Origin: Solibacillus sp. FSL H8-0523
Lineage (GTDB): Bacteria; Bacillota; Bacilli; Bacillales_A; Planococcaceae
NCBI RefSeq assembly: GCF_038051985.1
Contig: NZ_CP150291.1
Coordinates: forward strand, 3,906,001-3,970,000
DNA: 64,000 bases
Direction of reading: 5' to 3'
Under the pieces are notes generated by a model that saw nothing but the letters and a program-made list of their open reading frames with translations, had not been told where the DNA came from and searched no databases. A program made the position numbers and the translations under genes. Positions within the stretch are counted from its first letter, which is position 1; every line of letters begins with the position of its first letter. Positions 34,309-41,649 of the stretch are shown here, piece by piece.

Positions 34309-34374
34309 TTATAATTATTATAAAATAATTATTATTACGATTTAAATTATCTTACATTATCCAATTTTAGTCAA
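34309..34374 (-). promoter_or_regulatory. ahpCF promoter with consensus PerR box
   Basis: On the minus strand, TTGACT (34369-34374), 17 bases, GATAAT (34346-34351). The PerR box TTATAATTATTATAA (34309-34323) matches the B. subtilis consensus TTATAATNATTATAA at every defined position and lies about 16-30 bases after the predicted start. A partial second box (AATAATTATTATTA) adjoins it. Confidence 0.88.
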
Positions 34375-34574
34375 CCTCTGTTCGGTAATAATAAGAAGTG
34401 TTACTTTTTGTTACTCTAACTATCTGGTTTGTCACCGTCCTGCGAACATCCATCGAAATGTAATATATTTTCTCTCCTACGTTTATTTTCTCTAATTTTA
34501 AACAATCAGGTAAATTTAATTATTCTATATTTTTTTACCCAATAACATTAAAACCAATAAAAAAATTTTTTTGA

Positions 34575-34614
34575 AAATACAAAAGAGCGGGTTCGTTGTA
34601 ACCGAATCCGCTCT
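34575..34614 (-). terminator. Terminator downstream of the chemoreceptor remnant
   Basis: AGAGCGGGTTCG and CGAATCCGCTCT form a 12-bp stem (one G-U or mismatch). The minus strand continues CTCTTTTGTATTTTC. The plus-strand side has a run of C, not T. Confidence 0.7.
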
Positions 34615-34671
34615 CCCCCCCCTGTATGCCATTCTCGCTTAATATCCATAAAGGTAAATAATTGAGAAAAA

Positions 34672-35097
34672 CTAAAATAACTTTTCTAACTCACTTGTAT
34701 GATCAACTAACTTGTCGAGCAACTTATTGAGTCGGTTTACCGATACTGATACATCTTCAACCATGGATAACAACTCTTCACTGTTTGCCGCATTACTTTG
34801 AATGCTTGAATAAAGTGACGAGAAAATTTGATTTTCTTCAGTGCTTACCATTTGCAGATGTGCTACTAGTTCATCCAACTGTTCAATTTTTTGGCGTGAA
34901 AGCTCGGTCCCTTCAATTAACAAGTTAATTGAATGACGAGCATCATCCATTTCAGATTTACTTGTTTCAATCGTTGTCGTTTGCTGGTCATTGCTTTCCT
35001 TCACAAGTTGAATCTCACCTTGAAGCTCCAATAAAATATCACTAATTTTACGTGTAGCTCCTATACTTCGCTCTGCTAATTTCCGTATTTCATCATC
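34672..35097 (-). pseudogene. 3' remnant of a chemoreceptor gene
   Basis: About 141 codons that match only the C-terminal half of a methyl-accepting chemotaxis signalling domain, beginning DDEIRKLAERSIGATRKISD (compare VADEVRKLAE in the gene at 4589-6337) and ending HTSELEKLF. The sensor, membrane helices, HAMP and hairpin tip are missing. The open frame continues upstream only into a terminator hairpin and has no start with an SD. It is best read as a truncated relic left by a deletion. Confidence 0.8.
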
Positions 35098-35112
35098 TTT
35101 TGAAGACACCAA

Positions 35113-35152
35113 AAAGAGAGTGTCCGGTAAATGAATTCCGGACACTCTCTTT
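35113..35152 (-). terminator. Strong terminator after the tandem 40-codon genes
   Basis: AAAGAGAGTGTCCGG (35113-35127) pairs perfectly with CCGGACACTCTCTTT (35138-35152). TTTTTGG follows on the minus strand. Confidence 0.92.
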
Positions 35153-35164
35153 GTAGTTTGTTAA

Positions 35165-35287
35165 TTAGTTTGTAAAAGATAAGACTGCGTTTTTATATTG
35201 TGCTACTACTTTAGCAGCCTCATTTTTTGTTGTATATTCGAACATACGAATGTCATTTTTATTATTGAATACGGTTACTACCCACAT
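35165..35287 (-). CDS. Small 40-residue protein, tandem copy A
   Basis: 40 codons, ATG 35287 preceded by AAGGGAGCGAAAAAAT. The peptide begins MWVVTVFNNKNDIRMFEYTT and ends YKNAVLSFTN. It differs from the neighbouring copy at 9 of 40 positions, and most differences are in the helix-like middle. No signal peptide or membrane helix. A strong terminator lies 12 bases past the stop, so both copies end as one transcript. Function unknown; the conserved ends and SDs argue that it is a real gene. Confidence 0.8.
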   Translation of the reverse strand: MWVVTVFNNKNDIRMFEYTTKNEAAKVVAQYKNAVLSFTN

Positions 35288-35307
35288 ATTTTTTCGCTCC
35301 CTTTTAA

Positions 35308-35430
35308 TTAGTTTGTGTATGATAAAACGGCATTTTTATAGTTTGCTAATTTTACTGTTGCTTCTTTTTTTGTTGTGTATTCGAATATACGAATATCATT
35401 TTGATTGTTAAATACGGTTACTACCCACAT
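35308..35430 (-). CDS. Small 40-residue protein, tandem copy B
   Basis: 40 codons, ATG 35430 with AAGGAGAAATGAAAC upstream. It begins MWVVTVFNNQNDIRIFEYTT and ends YKNAVLSYTN, about 78% identical to copy A, which starts 20 bases downstream of its stop. A possible -10 (TATAAT on the minus strand, 35460-35465) precedes it, but the -35 is unclear. The MWVVTVF start followed by an FEY strand suggests a small beta-hairpin plus helix fold. Function unknown. Confidence 0.8.
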   Translation of the reverse strand: MWVVTVFNNQNDIRIFEYTTKKEATVKLANYKNAVLSYTN

Positions 35431-35769
35431 GTTTCATTTCTCCTTTTTTATAAAACTGTATTATAAAATCGTTCATTCCCCAATGACGTTTGCAACTTGT
35501 TATATAACAACTTCTTGAATCCTATTCTACTCCGATTTTTATAAAAAGAAAGTGAAATGTCTGGCTTTTCACAATGTGTTCATAATTAAAACGCTTACTT
35601 TGAACACTTTGTGACACCGGTATTTTCCTCGTTCTAAATCGAAAGTAGAGAAAAAAATCGCGAACGAGCAACTTCTGTTCTAGTACAGAATAAAAGCGTT
35701 TTCATCGATTTTGCTTTTCATAAACTCCATTTACGGGTATACGTACTTATGTGTAAAATTAGCTAAGAG
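35431..35769. other. AT-rich intergenic region with a 14-bp palindrome
   Basis: No gene is visible. TTGTTATATAACAA at 35497-35510 is a perfect palindrome about 70 bases upstream of the first 40-codon gene and could be an operator. TTCTGT...ACAGAA near 35670-35690 is a weaker repeat. Confidence 0.35.
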
Positions 35770-35919
35770 ATGATCGAAATGACAGAACAACAATTATTAA
35801 ATGATGGCTACCGGAAATACACTGGAGAAAAAATCGATGTGTTTTTCTCAGCAACGCTTTGCGCTTTTTCCAAAGCACAATTCGAGAAAAATCCTGATTA
35901 TCAGGATGTATTAAAATAA
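35770..35919 (+). CDS. Small ORF of 46-49 codons, possible degenerate YjdI-type Fe-S protein
   Basis: Starts at ATG 35770 or 35779 with only weak purine-rich sites ahead. The peptide contains GYRKYTGEKIDVFFSATLC followed by AFSKAQFEKNPD. The KYTGEKIDVxF stretch recalls the small divergent ferredoxin-like family of YjdI, where the Cys is followed by HSGxC. Here those positions are replaced, so cluster binding looks lost. A private terminator just downstream supports a transcribed gene. The homology is by eye and tentative. Confidence 0.5.
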   Translation: MIEMTEQQLLNDGYRKYTGEKIDVFFSATLCAFSKAQFEKNPDYQDVLK

Positions 35920-35924
35920 TTTTT

Positions 35925-35968
35925 AAAGCCTTTTGAAAAGACAAGAAAGCTTTTCAATGGGCTTTTTA
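35925..35968 (+). terminator. Terminator after the small ORF
   Basis: AAAGCC..TTGAAAAG pairs with CTTTTCAA..GGGCTTT with a 2x2 internal mismatch. TTTTTAT follows on the plus strand. Confidence 0.75.
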
Positions 35969-36051
35969 TCCTTTACCAATCAAATTTATGGAATTTTCCA
36001 AGTTATATTTATATAATGGCTAAGAAATTAGATACACATAGGAGGGTTTTT

Positions 36052-36597
36052 ATGAGCATTTATAATTATTTAGTTGAAAAGCCAAATGGTGAAATTTTAT
36101 CAATGGAAACATACCGCAACAAAATAATGCTAATTATGAATACAGCAAGTCAATGTCAATTTACATACCAATACGAAGATATGCAAAAGCTTTATGAGAA
36201 ATACCAGCAGAAAGGTTTGGAAATTTTATCGTTCCCTTGTGATCAATTTGGCAACCAAAACCCAGAAGACGGGGAAACGACAAAGACCCAATGTAAATTA
36301 CAGTACGGAGTGTCTTATCCAATTTTCGATAAAGTGGAAGTAAACGGTGTAAAAGCGCATTCCTTATTCAACTATTTAAAGCATGAAGTTGATTGTCCTG
36401 AATTTGAAAAACATTCCATGCAGCAAAAATTATTATTTAATCATATTCAAGAGAACTATCCCGATTATTTAATCGGTCGCAATATCCGCTGGAACTTTAC
36501 CAAGTTTTTAGTAGATTCAACAGGGAAAGTCATCAAACGCTTTGAACCCGATACTTCGATGCTTGATATCGAAAAGGCGATTGAAGAGCTTCTATAA
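36052..36597 (+). CDS. Glutathione peroxidase family protein (thiol peroxidase, Cys type)
   Basis: 181 residues from ATG 36052, with AGGAGGG in front. The active-site Cys35 lies in NTASQCQFTYQYEDMQ, where the usual Gly after Cys is Gln. The Gln of FPCDQFGNQNPE and the Trp of IRWNFTKFLVD complete the catalytic set. Bacterial Cys-type members mostly use thioredoxin rather than glutathione to reduce peroxides. A TATAAT at 36012-36017 may be its -10. It is slightly longer than most homologues (about 160). Confidence 0.92.
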   Translation: MSIYNYLVEKPNGEILSMETYRNKIMLIMNTASQCQFTYQYEDMQKLYEKYQQKGLEILSFPCDQFGNQNPEDGETTKTQCKLQYGVSYPIFDKVEVNGVKAHSLFNYLKHEVDCPEFEKHSMQQKLLFNHIQENYPDYLIGRNIRWNFTKFLVDSTGKVIKRFEPDTSMLDIEKAIEELL

Positions 36598-36603
36598 ACA
36601 AAT

Positions 36604-36650
36604 AAAAACAGATGAAATGACCCGTTCGTGGTCCATTTCATCTGTTTTTT
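36604..36650. terminator. Bidirectional terminator between convergent genes
   Basis: AAACAGATGAAATG..ACC and GGT..CATTTCATCTGTTT form a long stem, with A-run and T-run flanks. Confidence 0.9.
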
Positions 36651-37051
36651 TAAGCTTTACGATTTAAAAAGCCCATTGCTGTATTTGTCCATTGCTCCAC
36701 CTGTGCTTGACGCTTCGGATCATCCGCTGCTTTTTTTATTACTTTAGACGTTAGGGCCTGCGTGGAATCATTGATTTCATTTAACACGGTGCCTGTATTT
36801 TTCAACGATTGAACAACGCCCTGCACTGACTCCTTTTTATACTCGATGTCTTGCTTCATTTTATCAGCTGTTGCTGCAAGCTGAGTTGTCTGTGTTTGAA
36901 TACCATTCATTTGCTTTTGAATGCCATCTGCGTGCGCAAGTAAGACCGTCGCTGTATTTTTAAACGGGACAATGACCGCAACGATACAGACGATTAATAC
37001 AACAACCGCGATTGCGACAATAATAACAGATGCTAATAACCAACCATTCAT
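36650..37051 (-). CDS. DUF948 domain protein (YtxG-like)
   Basis: 133 residues from ATG 37051, after GGGAGGCGTTGGA. One N-terminal membrane helix (LLASVIIVAIAVVVLIVCIVAVIV) is followed by a heptad-rich coiled coil (MNGIQTQTTQLAATADKMKQDI). This is the layout of DUF948 proteins such as B. subtilis YtxG, a general-stress protein. It probably sits in the membrane with the coil in the cytoplasm. Function unknown. Confidence 0.85.
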   Translation of the reverse strand: MNGWLLASVIIVAIAVVVLIVCIVAVIVPFKNTATVLLAHADGIQKQMNGIQTQTTQLAATADKMKQDIEYKKESVQGVVQSLKNTGTVLNEINDSTQALTSKVIKKAADDPKRQAQVEQWTNTAMGFLNRKA

Positions 37052-37122
37052 TCCAACGCCTCCCACTTCGTTTTCTTTATTCTATTATATATACCCAATT
37101 TCCCACTAGTGATAAATAAGAA

Positions 37123-37160
37123 AATCCACAATCAAATATATTTAAATTTGATTGCGGATT
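37123..37160 (-). terminator. Terminator after the SLH-NlpC/P60 gene
   Basis: AATCCGCAATCAAA pairs with TTTGATTGTGGATT on the minus strand, followed by TTCTTATTT. It lies 5 bases beyond the stop. Confidence 0.85.
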
Positions 37161-37165
37161 AATTT

Positions 37166-38719
37166 TTATAAGTATCGGCGTGCGCCAGAATAGTTTCTTT
37201 TATATGCGCCTTGGTTCATGTTTTCAATTTTTACTTTTGACGCATAGTGTGGTGCATGGAGCATTTTACCCCCACCAAGATAAAGTCCTACGTGGTATAC
37301 CTTCCCTTTACCGCCATTATAAGCGAAAAATACAAGGTCGCCCGGCTGTAAATCTTTTTTCGCTACTGCCTTACCACCCTTTGCTTGGTAGAACGAATCA
37401 CGCGGAATCATAATGCCGTGTGTGCGGAATACCGCATATAAAATACCTGAGCAATCATAGCCCCAAGAAGATGTACCTGCCCATAAGTATGGTAAGTCTA
37501 AATAACGTTTGGCCTCTTTTATAATCGTTTCAGCTGTTGGTTTTGGTATATCACTATACTTTTGATACGTTTTTGCATCGCTTTTCTTTAATAATTTAAT
37601 GCCTTTATTTGGCGTTTCGACATGATAGTACGTGTCATCTGTCTTAACTACCGGTAAAATCGTTGCATAACTAATTTCTAAGAACTTCTCTTTATTGATT
37701 TCGTTTATTAATGTTGTTTTCTTTGCCGTTACGACTGCAATCGCACAATCATCATAGTTTTTCGTTGTAACAGCAACATGTGATTCTGGCACCCATCCTG
37801 GATAACCAGCCTTTAAATACGGCACATACTGATCCTTTGCTGCAATTCGAGACCATTTTCCTTTCTTTTCTATAAGCGTTACCTCATCGCCATATAATGC
37901 CTGTGTATCTGTTTTCCCAACAAGCCATTTTTTTTGCATGATCGATAAAGATGACACCCATTTTTGCATGTCTACTGGATCTTTCTTTGATGGATAATCA
38001 ATGTTACGTGTTTGATTTGATTTATTCCACATATTTGTTACCGCGACATCGACAACATAGCGCTTTTTATCCGTCTCCACAACACAGCTTTCATACACTG
38101 GCTCTTTAGGTTCTGTTAGACGTAATGTCGGCTCTAAAATACGTGCTAAGTAGGAAACAAAATCTCCACGTGCTATCTGTGCATTCGGGTTAAATTTTTC
38201 ATTTTTTGCTGGAATAAAAATTCCATTTGCAATAAATGCTTGAATCGTAGCATACGCATCGTGATTTGTCTTAATATCTATATAACCTAATTTCGATTGA
38301 CCAGTTAATTGATACACTTGTTCTAACGTTTTCACCGCTTGAACACGTGTTACTATTGCATCGGGATTAAAATTGCCTTCAAAGCCCGACATAATACGAG
38401 CTTCGGTAATCGCAGCAATAACCGGCATTCTTTCATCATCTTGTGCTATGTCTGCATATGTAGGGATTGCACTTACTTCTAGATCTAACTGTAATGTACG
38501 CACTAAAAATTCAGCCATTTCATAACGTGTTAAGGCTTCATTTACTCGGAATGCTTCGTTCGGTGTTATTGTAATCCCACCGTAATCACTAAGAACCACC
38601 AGCTCTTGTTCTAATTTTGAACCGTCTCCCACATCGATAAATACCTTCGCTTGCCCACTCGTATGAAAACTAAAAAATACTAAAAGCATAACTACAATTT
38701 GAACAATTCTCTTTGTCAT
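37166..38719 (-). CDS. SLH-domain NlpC/P60 cell-wall endopeptidase
   Basis: 517 residues from ATG 38719, with AGGAG upstream. A signal peptide (VVMLLVFFSFHTSGQA) precedes three S-layer homology repeats at about 25-180 (e.g. LTRYEMAEFLVRTL, VTRVQAVKTLEQVY). An SH3-like stretch follows (GWVPESHVAV), then an NlpC/P60 domain with Cys in YDCSG, His in HVGLYLG and a third polar residue in MLHAPH. It resembles YkfC-type gamma-D-glutamyl-diamino acid endopeptidases tethered to secondary wall polymer by SLH. It probably remodels peptidoglycan or recycles muropeptides. Confidence 0.9.
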   Translation of the reverse strand: MTKRIVQIVVMLLVFFSFHTSGQAKVFIDVGDGSKLEQELVVLSDYGGITITPNEAFRVNEALTRYEMAEFLVRTLQLDLEVSAIPTYADIAQDDERMPVIAAITEARIMSGFEGNFNPDAIVTRVQAVKTLEQVYQLTGQSKLGYIDIKTNHDAYATIQAFIANGIFIPAKNEKFNPNAQIARGDFVSYLARILEPTLRLTEPKEPVYESCVVETDKKRYVVDVAVTNMWNKSNQTRNIDYPSKKDPVDMQKWVSSLSIMQKKWLVGKTDTQALYGDEVTLIEKKGKWSRIAAKDQYVPYLKAGYPGWVPESHVAVTTKNYDDCAIAVVTAKKTTLINEINKEKFLEISYATILPVVKTDDTYYHVETPNKGIKLLKKSDAKTYQKYSDIPKPTAETIIKEAKRYLDLPYLWAGTSSWGYDCSGILYAVFRTHGIMIPRDSFYQAKGGKAVAKKDLQPGDLVFFAYNGGKGKVYHVGLYLGGGKMLHAPHYASKVKIENMNQGAYKRNYSGARRYL

Positions 38720-38833
38720 TATTCTTTTCACTCCTATTCATTTCTCTAAAATATTATTCTAACAAATATTTCCTCCCATATCTCATATAATCGAATATTA
38801 TTCAGAATAAAATATTTTTTCGAAAAATATATA

Positions 38834-38862
38834 TTGACAATCAGTTTACTGGGATTTAATAT
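38834..38862 (+). promoter_or_regulatory. Sigma-A promoter of the S-box met operon
   Basis: TTGACA (38834-38839), 17-base spacer, TAATAT (38857-38862). About 30 bases upstream of the riboswitch. Confidence 0.88.
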
Positions 38863-38892
38863 TAGGTTCACAGCAAGCAACCAATTAAATAT

Positions 38893-38992
38893 TTCTTATC
38901 AAGAGAGACTGAGGGACAGGCCCTGAGACGTCTCGGCAACAGCTTATTAGCCTCGTGCCAAATCCTGCAAGTAATGACTTGAGAGATAAGAA
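38893..38992 (+). ncRNA. SAM-I (S-box) riboswitch
   Basis: TTCTTATCAAGAGAG opens the aptamer and GAGAGATAAGAA closes P1. Between them lie the SAM-I hallmarks CTGAGGGACAGGCCC, then CGGCAAC and CCTCGTGCCAAATCCTGC. SAM binding should favour the downstream terminator and switch off the methionine uptake operon. Confidence 0.95.
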
Positions 38993-39008
38993 CAAAAGTA
39001 GACTTTTC

Positions 39009-39048
39009 AAACTTTCGTATCTTATTTTTAAGATGCGAAAGTTTTTTT
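39009..39048 (+). terminator. Riboswitch expression-platform terminator
   Basis: AAACTTTCGTATCTT pairs with AAGATGCGAAAGTTT (one G-U), followed by TTTTT. It lies between the S-box aptamer and metN. Confidence 0.9.
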
Positions 39049-39092
39049 TATGAAAAATTTCGCATTGTATTCTAATAAAGGTGGGCGTTAAA

Positions 39093-40118
39093 ATGATTGA
39101 ATTTTCGAATATATCAAAGTCATTTAAAATAAAAGATCGTGAAGTTCATGCGGTTCGCGATGTGAACTTAACCATTGAACAAGGTGACATTTTTGGGATT
39201 ATCGGCTTCAGTGGTGCTGGCAAAAGTACGCTACTGCGCTTAGTCAACTTACTTGAAAAGCCTTCTACAGGTACTGTCAAAATACAAGGAACTGATTTAG
39301 CATCGCTAGCTCCAAAAGATTTACGCCAATTACGTCGCCGCATCGGTATGATTTTTCAAAATTTCAACTTGATGACATCACGAACAGTCGCTGGCAATAT
39401 TGCCTATCCACTTAAACTGGCTGGTACACCAAAAGCTGAAATCGAGCGACGTACAACAGAGCTTTTAAAGTTCGTGGGGCTATCTGAAAAAGCAAAAGAC
39501 TACCCCGAACAATTATCTGGTGGGCAAAAACAACGTGTCGGAATTGCCCGTGCACTTGCAACGAATCCAGATATTCTCATCTGCGATGAAGCAACATCCG
39601 CACTGGATCCAGAAACGACAGCTGATATTTTAAAACTGTTAAAACGAGTAAATGAAGAATTCGGCATTACGATTTTACTCATCACCCATGAAATGCATGT
39701 TATTCAGACGATTTGTAATCGTGTCGCAGTCATGGAACAAGGGCAAGTGATTGAACAAGGAGATGTGTACGAAGTGTTTACACAACCACAGCACACAACA
39801 ACGCAGCGTTTTATTCAATCGGTGCACCAAGATGTTCCTTCACCACAGATCTTACAAGAGTGGCAACGTTCTGGTGGGCAGCATTTATACCGCGTATTAT
39901 TTAAAGGGTCGCTCACACATAACCCGCTACTCTCTGAAATTACGCAAAAGCATCACGTACCATTTAACATCATTTATGGTTCCGTACGAGAGCTACAACA
40001 AAAATTATTTGGTAACTTGCTCATTTCATTCCAGGGTGAGGACGAACAAATAAAGAAAGTCATCGAAGAGCTTTCACAGCAAGTTGACGTAGAGGAGGTG
40101 CTATTAAATGAAGGTTGA
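39093..40118 (+). CDS. metN: Methionine ABC transporter ATP-binding protein
   Basis: 341 residues from ATG 39093, with AAGGTGG 8 bases upstream. Walker A GFSGAGKS (Lys44), signature LSGGQKQR, Walker B ILICDEATSALDP and the switch His of ITHEMH are intact. A C-terminal NIL/ACT-like domain (from about residue 270: LTHNPLLSEITQKHHVPFN) provides methionine trans-inhibition in MetN proteins. It energises import through MetP with MetQ. First gene of the S-box operon; overlaps metP by 11 bases. Confidence 0.97.
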   Translation: MIEFSNISKSFKIKDREVHAVRDVNLTIEQGDIFGIIGFSGAGKSTLLRLVNLLEKPSTGTVKIQGTDLASLAPKDLRQLRRRIGMIFQNFNLMTSRTVAGNIAYPLKLAGTPKAEIERRTTELLKFVGLSEKAKDYPEQLSGGQKQRVGIARALATNPDILICDEATSALDPETTADILKLLKRVNEEFGITILLITHEMHVIQTICNRVAVMEQGQVIEQGDVYEVFTQPQHTTTQRFIQSVHQDVPSPQILQEWQRSGGQHLYRVLFKGSLTHNPLLSEITQKHHVPFNIIYGSVRELQQKLFGNLLISFQGEDEQIKKVIEELSQQVDVEEVLLNEG

Positions 40119-40770
40119 TTGGAGTACATTTTGGCCAAGAATTATTGAAGCAACTGGCGAAACACTTTATATGGTTATTTTGACGCTTGGTTTTGGTTCA
40201 ATTCTTGGTATTTCCATAGGAATACTTTTATTCGTAACACGTGAAAATAATATTTTAGAAAGCAAGTTAACATTTAACGTACTTAATATTTTAATCAACA
40301 TTGTACGCCCCATTCCGTTTTTAATTTTCTTAGTAGCAATTTCGCCGCTAACACGAATTGTTATGGGAACAACAATCGGTACAAGCGCAGCCGTATTCCC
40401 AATGACAATTGCCGCAGCATTCGGCATTGCACGTATTGTAGAAACAAACTTAATCAGTATCGACCCGGGTGTTATTGAAGCGGCAAAAGCAATGGGTGCG
40501 AGCCCACTGCAAATTATCTTTACCGTGTTAATTCCAGAAGCATTAGGACCACTTATTTTAGGGTTAACCTTTGTAACAATTAGTTTAATCGATTTCTCAG
40601 CGATTGCAGGTACAGTTGGTGGCGGTGGTTTAGGTCATATTGCCATTACTTATGGTTATCAACGATTTGATGGCTCTGTCATGGTTGTCACCGTCGTCAT
40701 TTTAATCGCATTAGTACAACTCGCACAATGGCTCGGCAATACATTAGCAAAAAAAATCTTAAGACGATAG
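40108..40770 (+). CDS. metP: Methionine ABC transporter permease (MetP/MetI)
   Basis: 220 residues, 5 membrane helices. The EAA loop that docks on MetN reads EAAKAMGASPLQIIFTVLIPEALGPL, and the early helix with PIPFLIFLVAISPLTR is typical of MetI/MetP. It starts inside the end of metN after GAGGTG, so the two are translationally coupled. It is named metP in B. subtilis and metI in E. coli. Confidence 0.96.
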   Translation: MKVDWSTFWPRIIEATGETLYMVILTLGFGSILGISIGILLFVTRENNILESKLTFNVLNILINIVRPIPFLIFLVAISPLTRIVMGTTIGTSAAVFPMTIAAAFGIARIVETNLISIDPGVIEAAKAMGASPLQIIFTVLIPEALGPLILGLTFVTISLIDFSAIAGTVGGGGLGHIAITYGYQRFDGSVMVVTVVILIALVQLAQWLGNTLAKKILRR

Positions 40771-40783
40771 GAGAACTATACTT

Positions 40784-41635
40784 ATGAAAAAAATCTTATT
40801 AACAGCCCTAACAGCATTATCAGCTTTCACATTAGCAGCATGTGGTGATGACAAAGAAGTCGTAAAAATCGGGGTAAACGGTGCAGATGGTGCACAGTGG
40901 CCAATTTTAGAAGAAAAACTTGAAAAAGAAGGCATCGATATTGAATTAATCGAGTTTGCCGATTATACACTACCAAACAACGCATTAGCACAAGGTGAAG
41001 TAGACTTAAACGCATTCCAGCACATTTCATTCTTAGCAAGCTATGTCAATGAAAGTGGAAACGAGCTTATTCCACTTGGCTCTACAGTATTCGCGCCTCT
41101 TGGCTTATACTCAGAAAAAATTAAAGACGTAGGCGAAATTAAAGAAGGCGATAAAATTGCGATTCCTGATGATCCATCTAACCAAGCACGTGCACTACGC
41201 TTACTTGAATCAGCTGGCTTCATTGAATTAGCCGATGATTTCGGATTATTCGGTGATCCAACAAAAATTACGGCAAACAAATTAAACTTAGACATTATCC
41301 CAATGACAGCACAGCAAACACCACACGTACTACCAGATGTAGTTGCAGCAATTATTAACAACGGGATTGCCGGTCAAGCAGGTTTAAATCCAGGTGAGGA
41401 CCCAATTTATCGTGAAGTTGCGGAAGATGAAAATGCCTACCCATATGTCAACATTATCGCTGCACGTGCAGAAGATAAAGACAACGAAGTGTACAAAAAA
41501 ATTATTGAACTTTACCATACAGAAGAAATTGAAAAAGCCATTCAAGAAGATACAAACGGTGGTCAATTTATGACAATCTTAACAGATGAAGAATTAGAAA
41601 AATCATTCGAAGATTTAAAAGTAATATCTAAATAA
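40784..41635 (+). CDS. metQ: Methionine-binding lipoprotein
   Basis: 283 residues. Lipoprotein signal with lipobox LAAC (+1 Cys at about 20), then the NlpA/MetQ family pattern: IGVNGADGAQWPILEEKL, DYTLPNNALAQGEVDLNAFQH, IAIPDDPSNQARALRLLE. It captures methionine outside the membrane for MetNP. AGGAGAACTATACTT precedes the ATG 13 bases after metP. Confidence 0.97.
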   Translation: MKKILLTALTALSAFTLAACGDDKEVVKIGVNGADGAQWPILEEKLEKEGIDIELIEFADYTLPNNALAQGEVDLNAFQHISFLASYVNESGNELIPLGSTVFAPLGLYSEKIKDVGEIKEGDKIAIPDDPSNQARALRLLESAGFIELADDFGLFGDPTKITANKLNLDIIPMTAQQTPHVLPDVVAAIINNGIAGQAGLNPGEDPIYREVAEDENAYPYVNIIAARAEDKDNEVYKKIIELYHTEEIEKAIQEDTNGGQFMTILTDEELEKSFEDLKVISK

Positions 41636-41649
41636 AGGGAGGAATTACC

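Noticed and set aside
35230-35260. LexA/DinR-like CGAACATACGAATG
   Set aside because: The second half does not fit the Bacillus SOS consensus and the site lies inside a small coding sequence repeated in both copies.
39751-40053. 100-codon frame overlapping metN
   Set aside because: Alternative frame inside a conserved metN sequence without SD or family match.
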